Numbered from the stretch's first letter, positions 45,214 through 56,757 are shown. The stretch is DNA of 64,000 nt from Diaporthe sp. PMI_573 (GCA_021399435.1 JAJTUP010000033.1:620001-684000), one strand, 5' to 3'. The notes: generated by a model from the sequence alone, not told the origin. A program made the numbers and translations.

Positions 45214-46617
45214 TCACCGCCTGGACGGAGCACGCGAGATGCGTGTGGTCTCCGTCCGGCGGCTGCGGCGTGTATCTCGTGTCCTGCCACCAGAGCTCGG
45301 GGAGCCTGCATAATCGGGTGGCACGTTAGATTTGAAATAGTCATCCCTCTCCCTACCGGCACCCGATGCCGAGTAGACGGTAGGAGGGCCCCGATGGGCC
45401 TGGACCGGAACATGGGATTGCGGAGGACGCGTATAAACACTGGAGTAAGTGTAGTCTGAAGAGAACTCACTGGGGCTGCTGGCCGTGTACGAGTCCGAGA
45501 AGTAGCTACTGCTCACGTCGCTTCTCGGCCGTGAAGTCCGCTTCGCCTGCTCCTTGCGCTTCTTGTCTCGTCGAAGGCCCAGCAACAGGCCCATCGTGCC
45601 CAGCGCGCCCGCTCCCCACCAGCCAGCATTGCTTGACTCTTTCTTCTTCTCTGACACACCAGATGCACGCCGGCTGCCCGCCGCTGACCTCGGCGGCCGT
45701 GCTGCGAACCAGCCGCCATGTGTGTCTCTTCTGGAATGGGCTGCTGCGCTGCCGCCCCGCCTGTAGCGTTCCTCTTCGACGATGATGGTCTCGCGGTCGC
45801 GGCTGCGAGACTTCCTCTTCCGCCCGGGGCCGAGTCCGAAGATGGCCAGCAGTCCGTGCCACAGGCCACGCATTATACAGCAGGCACAAATGGCGAGCAG
45901 GATAACGACCCCAGCAATGACGCCGATAACGATGCCGGCTATGGCACCACCGCTCAGTCCGTCCCCACCGGTGGTCACAGCGGTGCCGTTGCCACTGCCT
46001 GTGGCCGTCGCACTCTCCATTGTTCCTGTGGAGGTGGTCGTGCCGGTGCCGGTTGAGCCGCTAGTCACCCTGTATGGGGCGCTATACTGGGTGGTGATAG
46101 TGGTCCCACTCGTGGTGATGGTGGTCGGAAACACGCCGCCGCCGCCGCCGCCGGCCGCCTCAGTAGTGGTCGCACCGTCACCGGGGGCGGGCCCCCCACC
46201 ACATTGGCCGTCAGAGGCGCAGTACTGCCAGCTCGCGCAGCAGATGGGGCCGCATGCGATCTGGCCTGAGCCGGCTGGAGGCACGCAATCGGCACCGTTG
46301 TCGCCGGTTGTGGCAGGGTAGTAACTCGAGATGGTACTGGTGTATGTGTCCGTCTCGGTCCAGGTTGTGGTGTATATACCAAAGCCACCGCCGAGGGCGG
46401 TGTCGGTACATCCTGCGATGCCCGCATTTGTGGTGCAGGCTTGCCCTTGTGCGCAGCAATACTGGTTGTCCACACCGCAGTAGGTTGCGCAGCTGCGGTC
46501 AACAAGGAACCCGGAGCCCAGGATATCGTGCAGGTCATCTCTTGGGTAGGGGCCGGCATGTGCAAGATGCGACAATGCGCCCAGGCACAGCAGGAGCTTT
46601 AGCTTTTGTAATGACAT
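45214..46617 (-). CDS. Single-pass membrane protein with cysteine-rich ectodomain, family unknown
   Basis: Single exon, 467 residues from the ATG at 46617. A second in-frame ATG at 46662 would add 15 residues but spoil the signal peptide. Residues 1-21 form a secretion signal (LKLLLCLGALSHLAHA). Two cysteine clusters follow, about residues 43-71 (CATYCGVDNQYCCAQGQAC) and 111-139 (CVPPAGSGQIACGPICCASWQYC), each with a CC pair, as in small disulfide-rich modules. A Thr/Ser/Gly-rich, probably O-glycosylated stalk leads to one helix at about 224-248 (GGAIAGIVIGVIAGVVILLA) of the SKG6/Mid2-like kind. The cytosolic tail is very basic (GRKRKSRSRDR), then Ser/Tyr-rich, ending in RTETTRISRAPSRR. The architecture resembles fungal cell-wall stress sensors, but there is no WSC domain, so a sensor role is inference only. 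Wall anchoring or adhesion are alternatives. Confidence 0.8.
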   Translation of the reverse strand: MSLQKLKLLLCLGALSHLAHAGPYPRDDLHDILGSGFLVDRSCATYCGVDNQYCCAQGQACTTNAGIAGCTDTALGGGFGIYTTTWTETDTYTSTISSYYPATTGDNGADCVPPAGSGQIACGPICCASWQYCASDGQCGGGPAPGDGATTTEAAGGGGGGVFPTTITTSGTTITTQYSAPYRVTSGSTGTGTTTSTGTMESATATGSGNGTAVTTGGDGLSGGAIAGIVIGVIAGVVILLAICACCIMRGLWHGLLAIFGLGPGRKRKSRSRDRETIIVEEERYRRGGSAAAHSRRDTHGGWFAARPPRSAAGSRRASGVSEKKKESSNAGWWGAGALGTMGLLLGLRRDKKRKEQAKRTSRPRSDVSSSYFSDSYTASSPSEFSSDYTYSSVYTRPPQSHVPVQAHRGPPTVYSASGAGRERDDYFKSNVPPDYAGSPSSGGRTRDTRRSRRTETTRISRAPSRR

Positions 46618-48698
46618 GACGGAGGGCAGCGGACAGGGCCGCCGATGAGCCGAGGAGACCATGGTGTTTTTCTTGGACGAAGCCGTCGCTGTCGCTGTGG
46701 CTGTCGCTGTGGCTGTCGAGCTCGGCTGACAGCTGAGAGGATCTGCAGACGGGCCACCCCCTCCTTGGTGCTGGCACCTCGGGCCTCCAGCTTCTGCCGG
46801 CCCAGCTCAGTTGCAAGTCGACAGCGGGTGGTGGAGCCCAGGAATGCAATATTAGAGCTGGCCAATGCTGTGGGGGGGGGAGGGAGAAGCCCGGACCCGT
46901 TCCGTGTCTTAAAACCACGAGGAGACAACGAGGTTGGGGCTGGAATGAGGTTGTCGCAAAGCAAAGGATTTGTATTGGGACGAGCCGTCCGATGTTGATG
47001 TTGGGTTTGTAGTGTCCGGGCGAGGCTCGCCTAGGCTTTTCCTTCGCACAGGCTGCGATCTAAGGAGGGAGAGAAGTTTAATCGCGATAGAGTATGAGGC
47101 CAGAGTGGGAGCGAGTAGAAGAGCGTAATGCAGGTCCAGGTCCAAGTGTAGGTGTAGAGAATCAAAATGGGAGGGCGAGAGGAGAAGGGCGAGAAAAGCA
47201 TGTGAGGTGTGACATGAAGCACGAGTGTGCTGTTAGACGGTGTCTCTGGGGCCTGGGATTTTTATTCGGATGGCTGGCAAAATTGCAGGGCACCGTACCT
47301 CAGCCAAAACGCCCGCCGTAGGGATTCTGAACAATAATACTGCGGACAAGCAGAGGGTGTGGGATGTCAAGCTTGGAGTGTGAGCCAGAGTGGGATGCGA
47401 GGTTGTTTACCAGCCACCTCGGCCTCGGCCCCAGTCCCCAACCTCACCTATTTTCCAAAACAGCAGCTCTTTCGTCACAGGGGACCCCCCCTCCACACAA
47501 CACAAACGATATGACCACTGCACAACCCAGGCGGGACATGCTGTGGTAATCGGTAATAATCGTCATGAGCAAGTTCCAGTACGCAGTGTATTCATATCTA
47601 CCAGCAGGCCTGCAGGGTCGCCCACTGCAAGGTACTACTAACTAACTGACCCCTCCCCGCCTCGTCTGTCATGTCATCAGTTTGCTTTCCCACCAACAGC
47701 AGGGAGAGCTGTCCACCCTGCCCCGCTGCCTGGGCAATGACCTCGGGTGGCAGGGGTGAGCAAGCCTGGTTTCGCTCGGCAAACCTTACACAGTAGAAAG
47801 CGGGTCTGGCCTTGACACGCACGACTAAGGCCTGCCGGGCTGGCGCGCAGCTGGCGCCGCCTGGCAGCCCCCGGTCCTCCTGATAAGACATCGTTTGACT
47901 TCCTCCTGTTGATGGCCTGGTAATATGTAGTGTACTCCCAAAGGCCACAGACCAGGTCCTCCAACTCCAAAAAGGGGACATGTCCACTCTGACAACGATA
48001 CGACCGTCTGAGCCGACGTAGAACATCAACACCTGCCAATACTATCCAACCCGACGGAGACTGGAAAGTGCTGTCGAAGACTGCGACTGCCTGCTGCGCC
48101 CCACCTCAGTGGGATCGTATGGCCATATACCAAGGTGTAGAGACTATCCGGCCCGGCGTAAGCCTCGTGGGGATGATGGCCCGGACCGGTGCTCCGCCCG
48201 GTGGAGGTCTACACCGTCCAAGTCCACCGCACACGGGCTCCGGGGCTTACCCCCATCGGGTGCTTGTCAGTACGACTGCTCCTCGGCCCGGAGCCTCAGG
48301 AGCTCCAGGCGGAATGTCGAGAGTCATACCCTCGTAACATGCCCGTCAGAGTGCGCCGGGGCCTTGGTTGGTGAGGTATCGTGCATTTCTTTTCTCTAGT
48401 TCTACTCGTGGCCTCATCATTGACGAGAAGCACCGAGAGCACATCATGCCATCTCTGGAAGCACTCCGATCCGCCCCGCCCATCTTTGACCTGTCACGTG
48501 CCACTCAGGAGGATAGAGTCGTTGGGTCGCCATCATTCTGGCCAGGAGGAAGGCATCGATTTGCCAAATTTCCGATTCTTTTCCATTCCGTAGCGTCATG
48601 CTACTTGACATGCACATGTCCCAAATTGATGAACCCCTTGCCACTCCGTGAACCCAGAAAAGCACAAAGAAATCGAGACCGAGAACCCTGGTCTCCAT
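46618..48698. other. 2.1-kb intergenic region upstream of the membrane-protein gene and downstream of RPL9
   Basis: Near 46680-46715 a GTCGCTGTGGCT-type hexamer repeat lies in the membrane-protein gene's leader, and a G-run is at about 46871-46880. One TACACAGTA copy is at 47787-47795. No protein family or RNA gene is recognised. Frames of 120-147 codons at 47.6-48.8 kb look non-coding. Confidence 0.45.
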
Positions 48699-49848
48699 TT
48701 ACGCCGCGTCCTCGACGACGTTGCCCTTCTCCGAGACGTACATACCGTCAAGGAACTGTCATCCAAAGTCAGCCACCGCCGTGCCCCCCCCGAACAGCCG
48801 CTGTCAATTGAGGCCCTTTCAGGGCGAGTAGATCTTACCTTTCGGATATCCTTGTTTCGCACCCGGCAGATCTGCTGGATGTCTGCGGCGGACTGGGAGA
48901 CGGCCTCGAGGGAGTTGCCGGACAGGACCAGCTCGTCCTTCTGGGCCTTGGAGATCTCGACCTCGACACCGGACTGCATGATAACTCTGCGGACGAGCTT
49001 CTCGCCGATGAAGTTTCTGTTCAAACGGAAATATCAGCCTCCATGTTCCGACGTCTGCACTAGACCGCCCTTGATGGCTCATGGCCTCCATCCCAAACTC
49101 TTTGTAACCCCCACCCTCCCTTCCAAACGCGAACTGTCAGTTGGTGTCTGGCTTTGAAACGTACCGGATCTCAACCTCGAAGACACCGTCCGAGTTCTTG
49201 TCCAGGTTGACGTTGATGGGGAAATGGGCGTAGACGTATCGCATCTTGTACTTGAAGCCTTTCGTGACGCCGATGATCAGGTTGTTGATGATGGTGCGGA
49301 CGGTTCGGAGGGCGGCGACGTTCTTGCGGACGCCATGGTGGATGTGGATGGCGATGACGTTCTTCTTGGGTGTCGAGAAGCTGACGGCGATGTGGGACAG
49401 GTCCTTGACCAGCTTGCCCCGGGGTCCCTCGACGGTGACCTGTCGGGCCTTGATCTGGACCTTGACTGTTTGTGGAGACAAAACCTCGTCAGCATCTGAT
49501 GCAACAACCCATGCATGTTGTATATCCGCCTTAGCAAGCGCCAGCCGTTGCCCGTCAATCGCCAGGAACAGAGGCCCAGTCTGTCGCATCCCAGTGTGCT
49601 CCCGCCTGATGAGAAGAAAAGGCCGTGGGCGGTCGCCTGTCGATGGGTCCGAAGTGCATCAGGACGTTGCATGTCCGACTCCCGTGGGCCTGCTTCTCGG
49701 GCGTCGCGGTCTGTCGTTTGTCCTCCTCTTTCTCCTGGCAACTGACGGCTCGCATTGACTCGCTTTGGTTGGGGTTCAGGCGTCGCAAAGGATTAATCGT
49801 ACCTCCCTCTGGGATGTCCAGGGTCTCCTCGGAATGAATGTACTTCAT
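48699..49848 (-). CDS. RPL9: 60S ribosomal protein L9 (uL6)
   Basis: Four exons: 49848-49803, 49465-49165, 49016-48839, 48755-48699, giving 193 residues (yeast L9 is 191). Introns are 337, 148 and 83 nt; all obey GT…AG and phase. The long first intron after only 15 codons is typical of fungal ribosomal-protein genes. The protein starts [15 protein letters not shown] and runs through two L6 domains: [38 protein letters not shown] (the eukaryotic L9 signature), [31 protein letters not shown] and [24 protein letters not shown]. It belongs to the cytosolic large subunit near the stalk base and sarcin-ricin loop. It is divergent from VPS26 across about 1.16 kb. No ribosomal-protein promoter motif was identified with confidence. 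Confidence 0.95.
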
Positions 49849-50211
49849 CTTGCCGGTCGGTTCGGGGGGTGTGTGGCGAGATGGTTGTCGATGAGGGTAT
49901 CTTCCAAGGGCCGCGAGGTTCGCTCTCCGGCTACAACTTTTGAGAATCACCCACCGGCCAAGCGAAATTCGTGCGCCTGCTGGATTTGCCCGGAGCTTGG
50001 AATTACTTTGTGCCGTTGGAGTGGAGTGGACCCACTTGGCGCGACTTGCGCTGGTTCCCAATCGGCTGAGGGCTGTTAGTCTGTCTTTCTCCCTCGTCCC
50101 TCCCACCTTGGCACGACTGATTATCATAAAAGTACCGCGTTTATTACTGCAGGTTTGAGCCAGGTGGAACATGATAGTGGCAAGTGGTGTTATTGTTATC
50201 CGCGGCACCTG

Positions 50212-50243
<32 letters not shown>

Positions 50244-51005
50244 CCCCTTCCAATATGACATCGGCGCCCATGAATGAGCATGAAACCGCGGGTGTTATCG
50301 CTTTTGGTCCCCCCAACATCCAATCGCCCACCTCAAAAGCACCATTGGATTATGAGCCATGGGAGCAAGCCAGGTCACGCAACTCCAATCAGTCCCTAGC
50401 ACACGTGGAGGATTGGGGAGATTGGCCGTTTGGGGCATTCAACCACGTACTGAAGTAGTATAGGAATACAATTGCACCCTGCGGGTAAGACTGGGCCAAG
50501 CAGCCGTCGGTCAGTGAGTCCAGAAATGCCAATGGCAAGACTTCTGCCTCGCGTACACACAGTGAACAGCATGTAGGCTTCTCACGTAGGCATGTCCAGT
50601 ACTGGTTGTCCTCCTGGCTGGCCCATGCGTTGCGTTCTTCAGCTGCAGTACTGTGTGCAGACCTACATAGGTATGGGTACCTGGGTACAGATCGCAGCTC
50701 GCACCCCCCCCCTGTACCCTGGCAGGCACTTAGTCTCCAACGGGGAGCTTGGCCGGCAGTGACGCCTCGTCCGTCCAACCTGCAGTACTGTGTAATCCGT
50801 ACGTCCTCGCAACAACGCCCGCTCACTCCCACTCCCATTCCCACTCTCACGTGAGGCCTTTCCTCTCGACATCTCGACCTCAGCGCAGCCATCCTCAGCG
50901 CCGACCGCCCCCTGTTGCGAGCTCCGGACCGTTCCGCACATAACGCCTTCCCGCCAAACCAATCCAGCATCAGTCAAGCTGCCTAGCTCACGGGGCGCCG
51001 GCAAC
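49849..51005. promoter_or_regulatory. Divergent promoter region of RPL9 and VPS26
   Basis: This 1157-nt spacer separates the two start codons. It contains a 29-nt T-tract at 50215-50243, which could exclude nucleosomes and insulate the two promoters. There is one exact TACTGTGTA at 50786-50794 and a near match at about 50654, plus CCCACTCCCATTCCCACTC-type pyrimidine repeats shortly before VPS26. Confidence 0.5.
50215..50243 (+). repeat. Poly(dT) tract of 29
   Basis: Uninterrupted T run in the RPL9/VPS26 spacer, far longer than other T-runs of the window. The length may be approximate because of sequencing error in homopolymers. Confidence 0.85.
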
Positions 51006-52240
51006 ATGTCGTACTTCTTCGCGACGCCCGTCGACATCGACGTCGTCCTGGAGGATGCCGACGAGCGCGCCATGGTCGACGTGAAGCTGGACAAGAACCG
51101 CCGCGAGAAGGCCCCGCTGTACATGGACGGGGAGTCGGTCAAGGGCGCCGTCACAGTCAGGCCAAAGGACGGCAAGCGCCTGGAGCACACCGGCGTCAAG
51201 GTCCAGTTCATCGGCACGATAGGTGCGCTGCCCGTCTCTTCACAGGCATACGAGCATTCTCAGGCTTGGTTTCCCAGCCCCAAGTCCCACCTGCTGATTT
51301 CCCCGCGCTGTAGAGATGTTCTTCGACCGCGGAAACCACTACGAATTCCTCTCCCTGGTCCAGGAGCTCGCCGCGCCCGGCGAGCTCCAGCACCCCCAGA
51401 CTTACGACTTCAACTTCAAGAATGTCGAGAAGCAGTACGAGTCCTATAACGGCATCAATGTCAAGCTGCGCTACTTCGTCCGCGTCACCGTCAGCCGCCG
51501 CATGGCAGATGTCATCCGGGAGAAGGACATCTGGGTGTACTCTTACCGCATCCCGCCCGAGATGAACAGCAGCATCAAGATGGACGTCGGTATTGAGGAC
51601 TGCCTGCACATCGAGTTCGAATACTCCAAGAGCAAGTACCACCTGAAGGACGTCATAGTCGGGAGGATCTACTTCCTGCTGGTCCGGTTGAAGATCAAAC
51701 ACATGGAGCTTAGCATCATCCGGAGGGAGACCACCGGGGCGGCGCCAAACCAGTACAACGAGAGTGAGACGCTGGTGCGCTTCGAGGTGAGTGTTGCCGC
51801 AGGACGGGCATTTCCCGACGGGGCGATAGAGCGCGTTGCACACGCTGGGAATGCTAATCGGGTCATGTTTGGGACAGATCATGGACGGCTCGCCATCAAG
51901 AGGAGAGACCATCCCAATCCGACTTTTCCTGGGCGGCTTCGACCTGACCCCAACATTCCGCGACGTTAACAAGAAGTTCTCCACGAGATACTACCTGAGT
52001 CTGGTACTCATTGACGAGGGTAAGTCCCACCATTCCTGGGAGAGCCCTATCCGTCTCACCAGTTGGGGGACCCGTGCTGACCTGCGCATGCTGCCAGATG
52101 CGCGGAGGTATTTCAAACAGTCCGAAATAATACTCTTTCGCCAGGCCCCCGAGCTCGCAAACGGCGGCAGCGCCGAGGGAACGGCATTACCGGCGCCGCC
52201 CCCAGAGAACGCGAGCAAGCTGGCGGCGGCTCACGCATGA
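51006..52240 (+). CDS. VPS26: Retromer subunit Vps26 (Pep8)
   Basis: Four exons: 51006-51222, 51314-51786, 51878-52019, 52098-52240, giving 324 residues. The introns (91, 91 and 78 nt) are all GT…AG with consistent phase. Splicing joins …VKVQFIGTI|EMFFDRGNHYEFLSL, …SETLVRFE|IMDGSPSRGETIPIRLFLGG and …YYLSLVLIDE|DARRYFKQSEIILFR, all matching the arrestin-like Vps26 family. N-terminal lobe: MSYFFATPVDIDVVLEDAD…LYMDGESVKG. Hinge and C-lobe: ELAAPGEL…YDFNFKNVEKQYESYNGINVKLRYF, then KIKHMELSIIRRETTG. It binds Vps35 and cargo adaptors such as SNX3 in endosome-to-Golgi retrieval, for example of vacuolar hydrolase receptors. The C-terminal 30 residues are Ala/Pro-rich and variable, as in other fungi. 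Confidence 0.95.
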
Positions 52241-52825
52241 TCCCACGCGGGTGTTCCGCACCTCGAAGTCGCTCACTGAGCAATGGTGGCCCATGATTCT
52301 TATCTAGTTCATATTCAAAGCATTGTCACGGCGTTCTCGTTCTATGATAGGCCCTGTTCAATTTTTTTTTTGGGGGGGGGGGTTTATTTTAAAAAAGGAC
52401 ACATTAATTTCGACGGTGCGCGTTGCTTTCGTGCCCGCGGGCGCGCGACGAGCTTTTTTAACCGCCATCTGGCATTGTGACGTGAATGGGCGCAGTCATC
52501 GCATGAGAAATGAGCTTTCTTCCTCCTACTCACTCACTTTTCCGTAGACCATAGTAGTAAGTCGTTACAGAATGCCTTACATCTGTGCCCGGTAAGTCCG
52601 TCCACTTGGCAGCAGCAATGCGCTCGATGCAACTATCTATCAATTCATCCATGGCCGCGGAGCCCTAGCGTCGGCTCGGCTCATTGTTTTGTTTTCTGTC
52701 CGCCCCATTGGTATCATCGCCAAGGCTCGAAATGCAGTTGTGCTGTGCTTGCGCCTCATAATCCTACAGAATCCATACCATATCCCTTCCTTGCCGCCTA
52801 GCTGTCTTTGCCTTTCCGATTCCGT
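52241..52825. other. Intergenic region between convergent VPS26 and NUP120
   Basis: It holds the 3' ends of two transcription units. A T-run followed by a G-run is at 52361-52382 and an A-run at 52390-52396. No gene is seen. Confidence 0.5.
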
Positions 52826-55800
52826 TCAATGGTCAATGACCATCACATCATCGTCCCCATCGTCCGTCGTGAACCCAAACTGGTTGTTCTGGATCGCCGC
52901 GATCCGGTCCAGCTCGGTCTGATACTGCCTCCTGAGATCCGCCAGGGTGACCACCTTCCTCCTTGGCTTGGTGGCGGCGGCCGTGTTGTGGTCGGCTTCC
53001 GCCTCCTCGACGGTGATCCAGGCCTGCTTGGGGTCGACGCAGCTCAGCGCATTGATCAGCAGGAGGAACTGCCTCGTCACGGCTGTGTCGAGCACGTCGC
53101 CGCCGTCGAGGCTGTCGCCCTCGCCCGCCTGGCGCAGCTTCTGCAGCCGGTCATGGAGAACGGCCGCGGCACCGCGATAGTCGTTGTGTGTGATGCGCCA
53201 CGCGTACAGGATCTGGTGATACGGCGTCCCGCGAACCACGTCCGTTGTATTCCTACATTTCTGCTGCAGTATTGAGTCGACCTCCTCTTGCATCCCTGAG
53301 AACGGCAGCGCGGTCAGCTCCGACGTCTGCGCCGTCTCGCACATACGCTCGACGAGCTTTTTCAGGCATGACAGCTTCAGGGCGCGGTCCGGCATGGACA
53401 GGAGGGTCGCGTGGGCCATCTCAAACCGTGAGATGGATGTCGAGGCGGTGAAGAGGCGGCTGAGCATTTCTACCCTCGTCGCTTTGGCATCTGGGGCCTG
53501 AGCGAATTGTAGGGAGAGGCGGGCGAAGTCAATGACGTAGGAAAAGGCCTTGTGCCGGTCATATAATGCGACTATGTGTGAGTAGTAATTGGCGAGGCCG
53601 CTGTTCAGGAGATTCTTCTCTGTCTCATCCAGTAGCCCGCCGGTATGACGTTCCGTATGCTTCATCGGGACGCCTAAGAGGGTGTTAGAGGATGATCTTG
53701 TGTGAGCAATGCTGACTCTGGAGGAGAACTTACTCATTCCGACCGCAGCTTTCGCGAAGTGGAGTGCAGCCGCGGTGTAGTCCTTGAGTGACAGGAAGAC
53801 CCGGCCCTGGATGTAGACCGGGAACGGGTCCTGACCACAAAATCTCACGAGTTCCAGCGCCAGGTCTGGCCTGTCTGCCTTCAACAGGGAACACTGTATC
53901 AACTCTGGAGACAGCTCAATACCACTGTCCGGCGCGCAGATGTCGATGACTACATCCGTCAGGCTCGATGCCAAAGGCTCGCCGTCGACATCCACGAGCC
54001 CGAGCAGGTGGCTGATGATCACTTCAAAGACGGTGATGGTCCGCATATCGTCTGGCCGTTTCGTAGTTGCTGGTGATCCGTTAGAACGCTCCGGTTTCAG
54101 AGCAGGCACACTGATCTCTGTCTTGACTAGCCACCTGAGGAACTCGAGATGTTTCAGGGCTTCGATAAGCTCGCGGTAGACATAGCCAATATCCAGCCTG
54201 GAGTGGAGGGCGCTTTCCTCATGGTCTTCGTCGTACTCATACTCCATATGAACCAGCAGGAGCAGCTGGCTGAGCAGAACCTGCCACTGTAACTCTGCAG
54301 TCTCTTGGACCGACTTGACAACGACCTTCCTCCCAAACTCTGTGAGTGGATGCCGCACGTCTCGTGATCGAGTTTCTTCGGTTGTCGCGAATAGATCGAT
54401 GAGCTGTCGGTACAGCTCCTGTGTGACGATCCTGAAGTCACTCCCCAGGCTTTCGACAACTTGAGCTGCGTCCTCCTCGGAGATACCTCGCCATGACGCT
54501 GACTCGTCGAAAAAGCGTTGTATTCTATCCATGTCCGTGTCTGCTGATTCCTCAAATAACTCGACCCGCAGAGCCGCCTCGGCCTGCTGCATAATGCTGT
54601 CTGAGAAGTCATCGATGAGGTCCAGCCCAGCAGAAACCAAGGCCGCCGCATTCTCATTGTCTATATCTTGGGGGCCCGGAGACTTGTGGTAAATCTGGTC
54701 CAGAGTCGAGCAGGGGTGAACAGCGGCGACCAGGTCTGCACAAAGCACCCAGGCCAAGCCTGAGTTGTGATCCAGGGCCAGGGAGAGTGCCTCGCCCCGC
54801 TGCTTATCCAGTTCCAAGACTAGGCGATAGAATCGACGCCACGAGACCTGACTGTGGGATCGGAACTGGTCAAAGTCCATCTCGCCGCTTGCAAGTCTGT
54901 CAAGAGTGGCTGTTGAGCCTAATACGGAGCATACTGCCTCGACCAGACCCTTGCCGCTCCTAGAGGTGGCTTCCTTGGACCCCAGCCCTCGCTCGTACAT
55001 GGCCAGGGCAGCCTCGAGCGTAGCTTTTGAAAACCGCCCGGGGTAGAACAGAGTCTGAAGCCACTTCTCCGTCGCATCGGTAGGATCGCCCGGGTTCGAG
55101 GACTCGGCGGTTGGTTGCTCGTTGTCGACGTAGACAGACATCCATCCAGACCTCCAGATGTGTTCAGAATCAGAGGCACGAAACTCGAGTTTTTGGACTC
55201 GGTAGGTAAGGTTGTTCTTGGTCAATATCCAGAGGTGGAAGGCCTGGCCAGTAGGCTGTGCCACACCGAAATCCGCCAGAGTCCACACGTCCCCTGAGGA
55301 GAGACCTGGGGGCGTGAGTTGCTGGTCCGGGAACATGTCATGGACAAAGATTGTCGAATCATCTTGGGTCTCCACCTTCCAGAACTTGAACTCATTGGCA
55401 ACCGGAGAATAAGTCACCAAGGTACGCCGGCCTTCAGCCTGCCCGACAATGCGGACTAGGTTATTGCAACCGGGGTCGATGATCCACTTCCCAATCTCTT
55501 GTGGGTTGCGCTCCACGCCCAGCATGTCTGCGGTGTACAGGATGGCGCCTGAGCGGACGTTCCAGATGCGCAGACGGTGATCGAGACAGACCGAGAACAG
55601 GAACTGGGCGTAATCCACGCCCAAGGTGTCCGTTACCACAGAGGTGGCGGCACTGAGTTCCATGTTGGCCCTGCCGTGCTTGATGGTGTGGCCGCCCTGG
55701 AAGGGCAGTGGCAACAGGCTGCGAAAGCTCGTGGCCCAGCCTTGAGCACTGAAGTTTGTCTCCCTCCACGGTTGACCATTGACTATTTTCGGCATACGTC

Positions 55801-56467
55801 AGTCGGGTTACGCTTGCGCTGTAAGAAGAGATGCTGTACCATTATGAGCGCGGTCCCTGTCAAACCTGATCAGACCGCCGTCATGGAAGGTGACGACTAC
55901 CTGATGCGCGCTGACAGCGGCCAGGCGATGGGGATGCTTGAAGCTGAAGGTACCGGCCAGATGTGTCTTGCAGGCGTCACCGATGCCATTCTCGGTGGCG
56001 GAGCGTTTTCGGAAGTGATCGGGGCGCAAGACTATAGTGTAGAGATGGTTGGTGTGGTCGAGGGCGAAGATGGTGAGGGCATCGTGCTCGGGGGCGTCGG
56101 CCAGGGCGATGCATGAAGCTCGTATGGGGTTGGGAAAACGCAGGTGCAAGATGAGGTTCGCGTCGGGTGCGCTCTGCTGTTTCGAGACGTCGGCGGCGCG
56201 CACGCTCAGGACGGTGCCGTCCTCGAGGACGCGCCAGAGGAAGCTGCGGGGTGAGTCGTGGTGCTTCCTGTGGTGTATGGATGCGGCGGTTGCCAGGTTC
56301 CTGGAGCGATATGCCCTCTCCTCCTCGCCATACTTGTCGAGCCCAAGGGACCGGCGGTCTCTCGACCTGGTAGGCGCAGGAAGCCTGATGTGGACGATGG
56401 ACGCGTTGGAGGCAGGCTCCAGACTGACGCGAGTCTCCTTGTAGAGGATTGGCGGCTCGGGTTCCAT
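52826..56467 (-). CDS. NUP120: Nucleoporin Nup120 (metazoan Nup160), Y-complex scaffold
   Basis: Three exons: 56467-55840, 55782-53734, 53673-52826 (introns 57 and 60 nt), giving 1174 residues. It is a structural subunit of the Y-shaped (Nup84/Nup107) complex that coats the nuclear pore membrane. The N-terminal half is a beta-propeller (YKETRVSLEP, FLWRVLEDGTVLSV, GTFSFKHPHRLAAVS, VVTFHDGGLIRFDRDR, then …SLLPLPFQGGHTIKHGRANMELSAATS), with a helical insertion and an alpha-helical C-terminal half. Exon 1 to 2 splicing gives …RAHNVNGQPWRETNFSAQGW, the usual propeller strand. The second intron (GTAAGT, CTAAC branch, TTAG) has a length divisible by three and no stop, so a naive frame runs through it and adds 20 spurious residues. 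The ATG at 56467 (MEPEPPILYKETR) is the first ATG in frame; further upstream only TTG is available. The acidic C-terminus ends DDGDDDVMVIDH. Confidence 0.92.
53674..53733 (-). other. 60-nt frame-preserving intron in NUP120
   Basis: Donor GTAAGT at 53733, CTAAC branch about 10-15 nt before the acceptor and terminal TTAG at 53674. The length is 3n with no in-frame stop, and the split codon A|GC gives Ser. If retained it would insert a Ser/Arg-rich stretch between AAVGM and VPMKHTERH. Confidence 0.75.
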
Positions 56468-56733
56468 CTTGAAAGCTGCCTCCTGCGTTTTCAGGTAGTC
56501 CGAGTAGAGCAAAGCTCGGCGAGGGGCTGGCTACGTGACGGACGGCAGAGAGCCAGGTTTGCTTTTGGGGGGGGGAGCTGTGTTGAGATGGCCGCGGTCG
56601 CGCGGTTCCTGAGGCTGGCAGAATTTCTGGCTGCCCTGTCACCGAAGCTGTAGGGCCATCTAATCCCTGCACCTCTCATGCAAGGAGCTCGGAGCACCTG
56701 GCCCTGTCCGCCAGTGCATCATCCACTCACCTA

Positions 56734-56757
56734 GCTCCCAGGTAGGTACCTGGGAGC
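56734..56757. repeat. Perfect 10-bp inverted repeat with 4-nt loop
   Basis: The arm GCTCCCAGGT and its exact complement ACCTGGGAGC are separated by AGGT. The loop and arm edges contain the AGGTAGGTACC words common in this window's spacers. Confidence 0.8.

Noticed and set aside
49466..49802. snoRNA inside RPL9 intron 1
   Set aside because: The intron is long enough, but I could not find a paired C box (RTGATGA) and D box (CTGA) with sensible spacing.
56468..56512. Earlier NUP120 start
   Set aside because: The upstream initiator would be TTG; the first ATG (56467) has a good context and fits the family N-terminus.
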